Positions 35,271 to 44,369 of a DNA stretch of 64,000 nt are shown here, one piece after another; the first letter of the stretch is position 1; each line of letters begins with the position of its first letter. This stretch comes from JANQOH01 sp965214495 (GTDB lineage: Bacteria; Pseudomonadota; Alphaproteobacteria; UBA7887). The notes below the pieces were generated by a model, which did no database searches, was not told the DNA's origin, and worked only from the letters and a program-made list of their open reading frames with translations. A program made the translations under genes and the position numbers. The stretch is taken from assembly GCA_965214495.1 (NCBI GenBank), contig OZ243958.1, forward strand, positions 3,100,001 through 3,164,000. Direction: 5' to 3'.

Positions 35271-36764
35271 TTACTTCCCCTCGTAATGGCTCGCGATCAG
35301 ACGGTCGAGGAGACGCACGCCGAAACCGGTGCCGCCCTTGGGGACCAGCGGCTCCGCCTTGTCGGTCCACGTCACGCCGGCGATATCGAGATGCGCCCAG
35401 GGCACCTTGTTGACGAATCGTTCGAGGAACTTGGCCGCTGTCACGCTCCCGGCCCCGCGTCCGCCGATATTCTTCACGTCCGCCACGTCCGACTTGATCA
35501 ACCCGTTGTAGTGGTCGTCCATCGGCATTGGCCAGACCGGTTCAGCGACCGCCTTGCCGGCCGCGACCAGCCGCCTGGAGAGACGAGCGTTGTTGCTGAA
35601 GAGGCCGGCCTGGTATTTGCCGAGACCGACGATAATGGCGCCGGTGAGAGTTGCCAGATCGATCATGACGCGCGGCTTGAAGCGTTCCTGCGCATACCAG
35701 AGCGCATCGGCGAGCACCAACCGGCCCTCGGCATCGGTATTGAGGATCTCGATGGTCTGTCCGGAATAGGACTTCACCACATCGCCCGGTCGCTGCGCGG
35801 TTCCAGAGGGCATGTTTTCCACCAGTCCGACGACGCCGACCGCGTTCACATCGGCGCTTCGCCGGGCGAGCGCGCGCATCAGGCCGACCACGACGCCGGA
35901 GCCGCCCATGTCCCACTTCATGTCTTCCATGCCGCTCGACGGCTTGATCGAGATGCCGCCGGTATCGAAAGTGACGCCCTTGCCGACCACCGCCACGGGC
36001 GCCCTGCGCCGCCGTCCGCCGTTCCAGCGCAGCACGGCGAGATACGCCTCGTGCTGGCTGCCGGCCGCAACGCCGGTGATGGCGCCCATGCCCATTTTCT
36101 TCAGTCGGTCGCCGCCGAGAACTTCGACATCGAGGCCGTCATCGGCAAGCTTGCGGATCTCGTCGGCGTAGGCCGGCGGGGTCAACACATTGGCCGGCTC
36201 CGAGACCAGATCGCGGGTGAGAAACACGCCGTCCGACAGCGCGTCGAGCGGCGCGTGTACGGTGCGCGCCTTCGCCGGGTCGGCGCACATGATCGTGATT
36301 CGATCGAGGCTGGGCTTTTCGGCCTTCTTCAACGTGGTGCGATACCGGTCGAACCGATAGGAGCGCAGGCGGGCACCGTGGGCGACATAGGCGGCATATT
36401 CAGGCAGGTCCAAACCGGCGTTCTTCGGCACGTCTATGACGACCGCGGCTCGCGTTTCACCGGAATCGAGCAGATGCGCCGCCACCCCGCCGCCCAGCTT
36501 CGACGCGGCCAGGGTGTCAATCTTCTTCGCCGCACCCAGGCCGGCCAGCACCAGCCGGCCTGCGGCCACGCCATGCGGCGCGAGAATCGACAGGAACTGT
36601 CCTGCCTTGCCCTCGAATCGCGCGTGCTTCATGGCTCGCTTCACCGCTCCGCCCGTCGCTTTGTCGAGGCGGCTTGCACCGTCCCCCAGGGCGCCCCCCG
36701 AAGCGACGCCGACGACGAGTGCGGCAGAGGTCGTCAGGTCGGGTTCGGCAAAGTCGACTTTCAT
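35271..36764 (-). CDS. pepA: Leucyl aminopeptidase (M17)
   Basis: Cytosolic M17 metallo-aminopeptidase removing N-terminal residues, 497 amino acids. The catalytic domain shows VVGKGVTFDTGGISIKP (lysine and aspartate ligands), MKWDMGGSGVVVG, the signature NTDAEGRLVLADAL and IDLATLTGAIIVGLG. The N-terminal Macro-like domain is complete. AGGAG lies 7 bases before ATG 36764. It is transcribed divergently from lptF across a 145-base spacer, a conserved arrangement in proteobacteria. Confidence 0.98.
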   Translation of the reverse strand: MKVDFAEPDLTTSAALVVGVASGGALGDGASRLDKATGGAVKRAMKHARFEGKAGQFLSILAPHGVAAGRLVLAGLGAAKKIDTLAASKLGGGVAAHLLDSGETRAAVVIDVPKNAGLDLPEYAAYVAHGARLRSYRFDRYRTTLKKAEKPSLDRITIMCADPAKARTVHAPLDALSDGVFLTRDLVSEPANVLTPPAYADEIRKLADDGLDVEVLGGDRLKKMGMGAITGVAAGSQHEAYLAVLRWNGGRRRRAPVAVVGKGVTFDTGGISIKPSSGMEDMKWDMGGSGVVVGLMRALARRSADVNAVGVVGLVENMPSGTAQRPGDVVKSYSGQTIEILNTDAEGRLVLADALWYAQERFKPRVMIDLATLTGAIIVGLGKYQAGLFSNNARLSRRLVAAGKAVAEPVWPMPMDDHYNGLIKSDVADVKNIGGRGAGSVTAAKFLERFVNKVPWAHLDIAGVTWTDKAEPLVPKGGTGFGVRLLDRLIASHYEGK

Positions 36765-36909
36765 GGCGTGCTCCTGGCGGCGAGGTCGTTGCAGGTGAAG
36801 CGGCGCCCACTTTACCGTTCGTTTCTGCCGGCGGAAGAATTTGTTTATGGTATCCGCTTCGAACGGCCGCCCCCGCGGGCAGCGCCCCTCACTCCGCCTC
36901 GGGCGACCG

Positions 36910-38040
36910 ATGCAACGCCAGTTTCGCTACGTTCTGAGCCGATTGAGCGGACCGTTCGTCGTCATCACGCTGTGTCTGGCGGTTGTGGTCTGGATGACGC
37001 AGTCGCTGCGCTTCATCGAGCTGATTGTCAATCACGGTCTGTCGATGTCCACCTTCCTCACCCTGACGGCGTTGATGATGCCCATGGTGCTGGCGGTGAT
37101 CATGCCGGTCGCAACGTTCATCGCGGTGATCCACGTTTACCATCGTATGATCGCGGATTCGGAGTTCATAGCGCTGCGCGCGACCGGATCGTCGAATGCG
37201 CGTCTGGCGGCGCCGGCGCTTGCGCTCGGCGGGCTGGTCGCGCTCGCGGTTCTCGCGATCAACCTGTATTTCATGCCGGCCGGCCTGCGCGCGTTCAAGG
37301 ATCGTCAGTTCGTGCTCCGCCATTCTCTGGCCAGCCTGTTACTGCATGAAGGCGTTTTCAACACACCGATCGAAGGCGTCACGGTGTTCGTGCGCGAGCG
37401 CACGGACGGCGGCGATCTGCGCGGCATTCTGGTGTATGACAGCCGCGACACGGTCGAGCCGACGATCGTGGTCGCCGAACGCGGAGTGCTTCTTTCCACT
37501 GCCGAGGGGCCGCGCTTCGTGCTGGAGAACGGCAGCCGCCAGCAGATCGACCGGGAAGCCGGCCGTCCTTCCTTCCTTTTCTTCGACCGCTATGCGTTCG
37601 ATTTCGCCGGAGGCGCCGAGATTCCGGCAGGTCGGAACCGCGAATCCAGCGAGCGCTATCTGGGCGAATTGCTTCATCCCGGCGAAGCGCCGACAGAACA
37701 TCGTCGTCGCGAATTCGCGGCCGAGGCGTTCCATCGCCTGGTCAGCCCGTTCTACGGCATCGTGCTGGCAGCGATCGCTTGCGCCGCGTTGTTGGGGGGC
37801 GAGTTCGACCGCCGCGGGCAGCTCTGGCGCGTTTTCGCGGCGGCCGCCGCCGGGGGGGCGTTCCTGGGACTGGCGCTCGGATTGCGTAACGCGATGGCGG
37901 GCGCGCCGTGGCTGGCGCTCCCGTACTGCCTCGCGGTTCCTGCCTTCAGCCTCGCCGCGGTATATCTGTTCGTGTCGGACACCGGATGGCGCGTTGTCGC
38001 CGGCGCGGTCGGCAACGTCCGCCGTGCCCGGGCCGCGTGA
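36910..38040 (+). CDS. lptF: LPS export permease LptF
   Basis: Inner-membrane permease of the LptB2FG transporter, which extracts LPS and passes it to LptC and LptA. The 376-residue protein begins MQRQFRYVLSRLSGPFVVIT, has helices 1-3 within residues 10-120 (LTQSLRFIELIV-like segment WMTQSLRFIELIV), a periplasmic beta-jellyroll (about 125-260) and three C-terminal helices. ATG 36910 matches the family start; an in-frame ATG at 36847 would add a 21-residue lead. lptG follows after 4 bases. TATGGT at 36843-36848 could be its -10 box. Confidence 0.96.
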   Translation: MQRQFRYVLSRLSGPFVVITLCLAVVVWMTQSLRFIELIVNHGLSMSTFLTLTALMMPMVLAVIMPVATFIAVIHVYHRMIADSEFIALRATGSSNARLAAPALALGGLVALAVLAINLYFMPAGLRAFKDRQFVLRHSLASLLLHEGVFNTPIEGVTVFVRERTDGGDLRGILVYDSRDTVEPTIVVAERGVLLSTAEGPRFVLENGSRQQIDREAGRPSFLFFDRYAFDFAGGAEIPAGRNRESSERYLGELLHPGEAPTEHRRREFAAEAFHRLVSPFYGIVLAAIACAALLGGEFDRRGQLWRVFAAAAAGGAFLGLALGLRNAMAGAPWLALPYCLAVPAFSLAAVYLFVSDTGWRVVAGAVGNVRRARAA

Positions 38041-38044
38041 GGCG

Positions 38045-39139
38045 ATGCGGTTCTCGGCGACGCTCGGCGTTTACATGGGCCGCCAGATGCTGGCCGGCAT
38101 CGGGGTCGCGTTCCTGGTCATCGCGGCGTTGCTGTTCATGGCCGATCTTGTAGAACTTGGCCGCCGGGTTTCGCGCGACGACGACGCGGACTTCTCCATC
38201 GTGTTTCCGATGGCGCTGCTACATCTGCCCTACCTCGCGCAGCGCGCGATGCCCTATGCGGTGCTCATCGGCGCCCTGTTGTGTCTGGCCCGGTTGAAGC
38301 GGACCAACGAGATCGCCGTTCTCGGCGCCGCGGGTATTTCCACCCCGCTATTGTTGTTTCCCGGTGTCGTCGTTGCAGTCCTGATCGGCACGTTCTCGGT
38401 GGCCGTGTTCAGCCCGTTGGCGAGCGCAACGCTGGCCGGATACTACGAGCTGGACAACAAATATCTGCGCGAGGGAACGGCCGATCTCGCGGCGCTCAGG
38501 AACGGGCTGTGGCTTCGCCATTCCGACGGCGACGGAGCGTCGATCCTTCACGCTGCGACGATCGACCCGTCCGGCGCGGCGTTGCATGACGTGATCGTCA
38601 TGCGTTACGAGAAGCCGGATCGTTTCGTCGAGCGGATCGACGCGACGGCAGCCCGTATTCGAGACGACCATTGGCTCCTCAGCGACGTGTTGATCAGCCG
38701 GCCGGGAGGTGCGCCCGAAAGCCTCGATAACTGGCGCCTCGACACCAATTTGACATTGAACCGTATCCAGAACGGTTTCGCCGCGCCCGAAACGCAGTCG
38801 TTCTGGCGCATACCGGACTTCATCGCCGCGCTTGAAGGCGCCGGATTTTCGGCGTTGCGCCATCGCCTGCACTGGCACTCGATGGCCGCGAGCCCGGTTC
38901 TGTATGCCGGCATGGTTCTGATCGCCGCGCTATTCGCGCTGCGCGCGGGGAGTCGCGGACGGGCGGGGTGGATGATCGCGGCTGGCGCGGTATGCGGTTT
39001 CGGGTTCTACATCTTCTCCGACGTGGTGACCGCATACGGGCTGAACGGGCAGATTCCATACCCGCTCGCGGCGTGGGCGCCGGCTGCCGTCGCAGTTCTG
39101 CTCGGCAGCGCCTTGCTGTTGCACATCCGGCAAGAGTGA
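38045..39139 (+). CDS. lptG: LPS export permease LptG
   Basis: Partner permease of LptF in LPS extraction. The 364-residue protein starts MRFSATLGVYMGRQMLAGIG, with a lateral-gate helix, LPYLAQRAMPYAVLIGALLC (about 59-78), the periplasmic jellyroll (about 135-265) and three closing helices ending LLLHIRQE. LARLKRTNEIAVLGAAGIS is the conserved coupling region that touches LptB. It is 4 bases after lptF and 3 bases before lptD, so the three should be made together. Length is normal. Confidence 0.96.
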   Translation: MRFSATLGVYMGRQMLAGIGVAFLVIAALLFMADLVELGRRVSRDDDADFSIVFPMALLHLPYLAQRAMPYAVLIGALLCLARLKRTNEIAVLGAAGISTPLLLFPGVVVAVLIGTFSVAVFSPLASATLAGYYELDNKYLREGTADLAALRNGLWLRHSDGDGASILHAATIDPSGAALHDVIVMRYEKPDRFVERIDATAARIRDDHWLLSDVLISRPGGAPESLDNWRLDTNLTLNRIQNGFAAPETQSFWRIPDFIAALEGAGFSALRHRLHWHSMAASPVLYAGMVLIAALFALRAGSRGRAGWMIAAGAVCGFGFYIFSDVVTAYGLNGQIPYPLAAWAPAAVAVLLGSALLLHIRQE

Positions 39140-39142
39140 GCG

Positions 39143-41383
39143 GTGCGCCGGCGAGGAATACAATACGCCGTCTCGTTGCTGATCGCGGTCGCAGCCGTCG
39201 CGGCGCCGGTCGCGGCGCAAGAGACGCCGGACGACGACGTGCTGCTGATCGCGGACGAGATCGTCCACGACAAGGACACGGATGTGGTGAACGCGGTCGG
39301 CGCGGTCGAACTGACACGCGGCGGCAGGATCGTGCGCGCCGACCGCCTGAGCTACGACCGTGCGAGCGACGTCGTGACGGCGTCCGGCGATGTCGCCTTG
39401 ATCGAGGCTAACGGGCAGGTGGTGTTCGCCGAGCACGTCGAACTTGCCGACGATCTGAAGAGCGGAGTCATTCGGGCGGTCGGTGTCCTGTTTACCGACC
39501 AGTCGCGGCTCGCCGCGGCAGGCGGGCGCATGTCCGCCGACGGGCGGACCGAACTTGCGAACGTCGTCTATAGTCCGTGCTCGCTTTGCAAGGAAGATCC
39601 GGAACGCTCGCCCTTGTGGCGGATCAAAGCGCCGCGCGTCGTCCACGATTCCGGGGACAAGACGCTCACTTACTACCATTCGACGTTCGATGCGTTCGGC
39701 ATTCCCGTCTTCTACCTGCCATATGTCCGCCAGCCTGACCCTTCGGTACGGCGGCGAACCGGGTTTCTGACTCCGGGTTTCGGACAGAGTTCAACCTTCG
39801 GCTTCGTCTGGAGCCAGCCTTTCTTTATCGACCTGACCCCGCATAGCGACGCGACTCTCACGCCGATCTACACCTCACGGGGGGTGCCCGTTCTGGGGGC
39901 CGAGTATCGCCAGAAGAAGCAGACGGGATCGCTCCTGTTCCGCGGCAGCGTCACCCGCGAAGACTTGTTGCCGACGGATTCGCCGTTGCACCGGCGCCTG
40001 CGGGGTCATGTGGACCTGATGGGGGATTTCGAGCCCGGGACGTTCCTCGGCGCGAAATGGCGCTATGGCTTTGCCATCGCGCGTGCGACCGACTCGACTT
40101 ATCTCGCGCGCTATAATTTCGGCACCGGATCGTTTCTGGCCAACGAGAACGTGAGCGCGCCGGGCCAGGGCGGGATCGGCCGGCAAACCGTGTTCATTGC
40201 CCGCAGCCAGCCTTTCCTGACACAGAACCTCTATTTGCATGGCCGCGACGATCGCAGGAACCTGGAGGTCGACGCCTATCACTTCCAGAGTCTCGATCCC
40301 CGTGCCGAGGGCGACCTGACGCCGTTCGTGGTGCCGCTGGTCGATTTCGGCTACCGGGGGGATCCCGGCTTCGCCGGCGGGGTTTGGGTCGCTCGCGCGA
40401 ACGCCCGCGTGTTGACTCGCGAGCGCGGATCCGGCAACCGCCGCCTGGCGACCATGGCGGGTTGGCGTGTGCCCTTCTCTACCGCGATCGGCGACCGCTA
40501 CATGTTCAGCGCGTCGCTGCGCGCCGACGCATACCACGTGGGTGGCGGCGCCGACCTGCAAGGCGCGGCCGGGGAGAGGCGGAAAGGGTTGGTTGGCCGT
40601 GCGGCGCCGCAAGTGGCGCTGGACTGGCGCTGGCCGTGGGTCAGGGCCTGGGATTCCTGGCGCCTGCTGGCGGAACCGCTCGCCAAGGCGATCCTGGCGC
40701 CGAACGGCGGCAACCCGGACCTTATCGAGAACGACGACAGCCTCGCGTTCGAGTTCGACGAAATCAATCTGTTTGCCGACAACCGGTTCCCCGGCCTCGA
40801 CCGCATCGAAGGCGGCGCACGCGCGGGCTACGCGTTGCGGCTCGGTGTCCTCGCCGCTGACGGCAGCAGCTCGGAACTGCTCGTCGGACAGGCGTATCGC
40901 CCGCGCGACGACCACACATTCGATGTCGGTACCGGGCTGGCGAGCCGGTTCTCCGATTTCGTCGGCCGCCTGTCGTTCCGCCCCGCCAATTATCTCGATC
41001 TGACGACGCGCTTTCGCCTCGACCGCGAGGAGTTCGCGCTCCGGCGTCTCTCGCTCAACCTCGATGCCGGCCCCAAATGGTTGCGGAGCAGGCTGTCCTA
41101 CATCGGCCTGTCGAACGCGGCGCCATCGGCGGAAAGGTCCGGCGACATCGAACAGCTCAAGGGGTCGGCGGCCTGGCGGTTCGGCGACTATTGGGAACTC
41201 AACGCCCATCATGCGCACGACGTGAGCGACGACGACACGCCGCTATCGACCGGCGCCGGACTGCGCTACGAGGACGAGTGTCTGCTCGCTGAAATCGGGC
41301 TCACACGTAATTACACGCGCCAGCGCGACGTCGACGACACCACAACGATAACGTTCCAGATCAGGCTGCGTAACATCGATTGA
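39143..41383 (+). CDS. lptD: LPS-assembly protein LptD
   Basis: Outer-membrane barrel that inserts LPS into the outer leaflet. The 746-residue protein starts with GTG 39143 and a signal peptide (1-25, ending AAPVAAQ). An LptA/OstA-like jellyroll follows (about 30-145; VVNAVGAVELTRGGRIVRAD, YDRASDVVTASGDV), then the large barrel with FGIPVFYLPYVRQPDPSVRR and TGFLTPGFGQSS. Cysteines CSLC (about 150-153) and C near residue 711 could form the disulfide that links domains. It follows lptG by 3 bases; surA follows after 85 bases. Confidence 0.96.
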   Translation: MRRRGIQYAVSLLIAVAAVAAPVAAQETPDDDVLLIADEIVHDKDTDVVNAVGAVELTRGGRIVRADRLSYDRASDVVTASGDVALIEANGQVVFAEHVELADDLKSGVIRAVGVLFTDQSRLAAAGGRMSADGRTELANVVYSPCSLCKEDPERSPLWRIKAPRVVHDSGDKTLTYYHSTFDAFGIPVFYLPYVRQPDPSVRRRTGFLTPGFGQSSTFGFVWSQPFFIDLTPHSDATLTPIYTSRGVPVLGAEYRQKKQTGSLLFRGSVTREDLLPTDSPLHRRLRGHVDLMGDFEPGTFLGAKWRYGFAIARATDSTYLARYNFGTGSFLANENVSAPGQGGIGRQTVFIARSQPFLTQNLYLHGRDDRRNLEVDAYHFQSLDPRAEGDLTPFVVPLVDFGYRGDPGFAGGVWVARANARVLTRERGSGNRRLATMAGWRVPFSTAIGDRYMFSASLRADAYHVGGGADLQGAAGERRKGLVGRAAPQVALDWRWPWVRAWDSWRLLAEPLAKAILAPNGGNPDLIENDDSLAFEFDEINLFADNRFPGLDRIEGGARAGYALRLGVLAADGSSSELLVGQAYRPRDDHTFDVGTGLASRFSDFVGRLSFRPANYLDLTTRFRLDREEFALRRLSLNLDAGPKWLRSRLSYIGLSNAAPSAERSGDIEQLKGSAAWRFGDYWELNAHHAHDVSDDDTPLSTGAGLRYEDECLLAEIGLTRNYTRQRDVDDTTTITFQIRLRNID

Positions 41384-41468
41384 CGTGCCCGCGCACCGTT
41401 GACCGGTTGCCGGGGTGTGACCGGACGCTTATGTTGGGCCGCCGATTCGCGGAGTTCTGGAGGATCAG

Positions 41469-42728
41469 GTGTCGGTTCGACGGGTGTTGCCGGTCGCGCT
41501 CGCCCTCGCGTTTTGGGCGCTGCCGGCAGTGTCGCAAGAAGTCATCGGGATCGCCGCCGTGGTCAACGATCGGGCGATCTCCGTCTTCGACCTGCAGCAA
41601 CGCATCGACGTGGCGATCTACAACGCCAATCTGGCGCGGACGGACGATATCCGCCGGCGCGTCGCCGGCACCGTGCTGCGCAACCTTGTCGACGAGACGC
41701 TCCAGGTCGAGGAAGCCCGCGACAAGGGCGTCCGGGTCACCGACCGCGACATCGCCGAGGCAATCGCGCGCATCGAGGACGGCAACGGGGTGCCGCGCGG
41801 CGAACTCGAGGCCTTTCTCATCGAACGCGGCATTGCCGTCGGTACGGTGGTCGATCAGATCCGATCCCAGATCGCGTGGGGGAAATACGTCAACCAGCGC
41901 ATCCGCCCCACCATCGGCGTCAGCGAAGAGGAGATCGACGAGGAGCTGGCGCGGCTGGAGAACAATCGCGGGCGGCCTGAATTTCTGGTTTCCGAGATCG
42001 TGCTCTACGACGATCCGGCCGCGAGCGCGGCGGAACAGGGGGAGACTGCACGCAGCATCGTCGCGCAATTGCGCAGCGGCGCGGATTTCGCGGCCGTTGC
42101 GGCCCAGTTCAGCCAGGGCCCGCTGGCGCGCAACGGCGGCGATCTCGGTTGGATCCAGGAAGGCCGAAGCCGCAGCGAGATCGAGCGTGTGCTCGTCGCG
42201 ATGGCGGTCGGCGAAATATCGGACCCGATCCGCTCGGTGGACAGCTGGCGCATCGTGCAACTGCGCGACAAACGCGCGGTCATGTCGGAGCCCGCCGGTG
42301 CCGTGGAGCTTTTCCTGTCACAGATCATGCTTCCGGTCGGCGAGGACGAGACCCCCGAAGCGGCGGCCGGACGCATGGCGCTGGCTGATGACATCCACGA
42401 ACAGGCGGAAGATTGCGAAGCGTTGCGCACGCGCGGCGCCGAACTCGAGAACTCGTTGTCCGGCGACATCGGGTGGGTGACGCTCGACGACCTGCCGGCG
42501 ACGTTCCGCGACGTCCTCGGGAAACTGAAAGTCGAGGAAGCGAGCGCCCCCTTGGTCACCGACAACGGCGTTCACGTGCTGATGGTCTGCGAACGGAACG
42601 AGCGAGACGCCGAGGCCGGTATCCGCGACACGATTTACGAACGGATCGCCACGCGCCGGCTCGCGATCGCCGAGCGCCGCCTGCTGCGCGATCTCAGGCG
42701 AAGGGCGTTCGTCGATTTGAGGGTGTGA
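41469..42728 (+). CDS. surA: Periplasmic chaperone/peptidyl-prolyl isomerase SurA
   Basis: Periplasmic chaperone for outer-membrane proteins, LptD among them. The 419-residue protein starts at GTG 41469 with GGAGG 5 bases before it. The signal peptide is residues 1-22. The SurA N-terminal chaperone domain carries IAAVVNDRAISVFDLQQRI. A parvulin domain (about 170-275) has SGADFAAVAAQFSQGPLARN (20 residues) and GGDLGWI; a second, weaker one lies at about 280-385. Its stop overlaps the rsmA start by GTGA. The usual pdxA between surA and rsmA is missing. Confidence 0.95.
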   Translation: MSVRRVLPVALALAFWALPAVSQEVIGIAAVVNDRAISVFDLQQRIDVAIYNANLARTDDIRRRVAGTVLRNLVDETLQVEEARDKGVRVTDRDIAEAIARIEDGNGVPRGELEAFLIERGIAVGTVVDQIRSQIAWGKYVNQRIRPTIGVSEEEIDEELARLENNRGRPEFLVSEIVLYDDPAASAAEQGETARSIVAQLRSGADFAAVAAQFSQGPLARNGGDLGWIQEGRSRSEIERVLVAMAVGEISDPIRSVDSWRIVQLRDKRAVMSEPAGAVELFLSQIMLPVGEDETPEAAAGRMALADDIHEQAEDCEALRTRGAELENSLSGDIGWVTLDDLPATFRDVLGKLKVEEASAPLVTDNGVHVLMVCERNERDAEAGIRDTIYERIATRRLAIAERRLLRDLRRRAFVDLRV

Positions 42729-43591
42729 ACCGCGGCGCGCCCCCCGATCTATCCGCCTTACCGCCGCTGCGGAGGGTGATCGCCGCGCACCGCCTTTCGG
42801 CGCGCAGATCCCTCGGCCAGAATTTCCTCCTCGACCTCAACCTGACACGCCGCATCGCGCGCGCCGCGGGGGCGCTGGACGGTGTGGACGTGATCGAGAT
42901 CGGGGCGGGCCCCGGCGGTCTGACTCGCGCCCTGCTGGAAGCCGGCGCCCGCGTGGTCGCGGTCGAGCGCGACCGCCGATGTGTGGCGGTCCTCGCCGCG
43001 CTGGGCCGTGCCGCACCGGGACGGCTGCGTGTCGTCGAAGCGGACGCGCTGCGCGTGGACCTCCAAAGCCTCGCTCCTGCCCCGCGGCTCGTCGTCGCCA
43101 ATCTGCCTTATAACGTCGCGAGCCGCCTGGTCGTTCGCTGGATGAACGAGCTGGCGCGAGAACCGGCGTTCGTCGCAGATTTCATCCTGATGTTTCAAAA
43201 GGAAGTGGCGCAACGGTTGGCCGCGGTGCCCGGCGCCGGCGCCTATGGCCGGCTTTCCATCCTCGCGCAATGGCTGTGCGAACCGACGCTGCTCTTCGAC
43301 ATACCGGCGCGCGCCTTCACCCCGCCGCCGAAGGTGACGTCGAGCGTGGTCCGATTGACCCCGCGGGCGGTCCCGCTGGCCGCGGCGGACCCCGACCGCC
43401 TGCAACGGGTCACTGCGGCTGCGTTCGGCCAGCGGCGAAAGATGCTTCGGTCGAGTCTCGCGACCCTCGGCGCCGACTCTTCGGCGCTACTCGCCGCCGC
43501 CGGAATCGACGGCCGTCTTCGCGCCGAACGGTTGTCGGTCGTGGATTTCTGCCGTCTTGCGGCCGCTTTCAGCCGGATTGAAGCCGGCTGA
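42725..43591 (+). CDS. rsmA: 16S rRNA (A1518/A1519-N6) dimethyltransferase
   Basis: Dimethylates two adjacent adenosines in 16S helix 45, a late checkpoint of 30S assembly. The 288-residue protein has SLGQNFLLDLNLTRRIA, SAM motif VIEIGAGPGGLTRAL (about 58-72), the catalytic motif NLPYNVASRLVV and FQKEVAQRLAA. The C-terminal helical domain contains AFTPPPKVTSSVVRL. GTG 42725 overlaps the surA stop as GTGA. Its 3' end overlaps the convergent gmk gene by 23 bases. Confidence 0.97.
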   Translation: MNRGAPPDLSALPPLRRVIAAHRLSARRSLGQNFLLDLNLTRRIARAAGALDGVDVIEIGAGPGGLTRALLEAGARVVAVERDRRCVAVLAALGRAAPGRLRVVEADALRVDLQSLAPAPRLVVANLPYNVASRLVVRWMNELAREPAFVADFILMFQKEVAQRLAAVPGAGAYGRLSILAQWLCEPTLLFDIPARAFTPPPKVTSSVVRLTPRAVPLAAADPDRLQRVTAAAFGQRRKMLRSSLATLGADSSALLAAAGIDGRLRAERLSVVDFCRLAAAFSRIEAG

Positions 43592-44210
43592 CGAACTTGC
43601 TCATCTCGACATAGCGATCGCGGCGCAAACGTTCCGCCGCCAGGATCGCCTTGACCGAAGCGACCGCGCACTCGATGTTGTCGTTGACGACGATGTAATC
43701 GTATTCTGCCCAGTGGGTCATTTCGTCGGCCGCTTTCGCCATGCGCCCGGCGACCACTTCGGCGCTGTCCTGAGCACGGCAGCGCAAGCGCCGTTCGAGT
43801 TCGGCGGTCGAGGGCGGCAGGACGAAGACCTTGACCACCGTTTCGCGGGAGGTTTCGGTGAGTTGCTGCGCCCCCTGCCAGTCGATGTCGAAAAGCACGT
43901 CGCGCCCGGCGCGCAAAGAGGTTTCGACCGGCCGGCGAGGCGTGCCGTAGCGGTTGCCGAACACGCGCGCGTGTTCGAGGAGGGCGTCGGCGGCGATCAT
44001 GCTGTCGAACCCGGCGTCGGTCACGAAGCGGTAATCGACGCCGTTACGTTCGCCGGGGCGCGGCGGGCGTGTGGTCGCCGAGACCGACATTTCCAGCTTG
44101 CCGTCGGTGTCGAGCAAGCGGCGCGCGATGGTGGTCTTCCCAGCGCCCGACGGCGACGACAGAACGAACATCAGGCCGCGTCGGCGGGGTTCGACGATCG
44201 CAAAGGTCAT
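43569..44210 (-). CDS. gmk: Guanylate kinase
   Basis: ATP-dependent phosphorylation of GMP to GDP, in the cytosol. The 213-residue protein has P-loop SSPSGAGKTT (about 18-27), SVSATTRPPRPGERNGVDYR (20 residues), the GMP-binding HARVFGNRYGTP and LFDIDWQGAQQL. Length is normal. It is convergent with rsmA, overlapping its 3' end by 23 bases, and divergent from the sulfotransferase gene across 159 bases. Confidence 0.97.
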   Translation of the reverse strand: MTFAIVEPRRRGLMFVLSSPSGAGKTTIARRLLDTDGKLEMSVSATTRPPRPGERNGVDYRFVTDAGFDSMIAADALLEHARVFGNRYGTPRRPVETSLRAGRDVLFDIDWQGAQQLTETSRETVVKVFVLPPSTAELERRLRCRAQDSAEVVAGRMAKAADEMTHWAEYDYIVVNDNIECAVASVKAILAAERLRRDRYVEMSKFVSRLQSG

Positions 44211-44369
44211 GGAGGCGGTTTATCGCATTTCGTTCGCCGGTCATGTAGGGCCTTGCGGGAACGGCAGTTTTCATCGCAGCTTCTCGAGACCCGCGCAGTT
44301 GCGCCTTGAAACGCCGGCCACCATTGTCGGCGCACCCCGCAACCGCAAATTCGGACGCTACCGGCGCGA

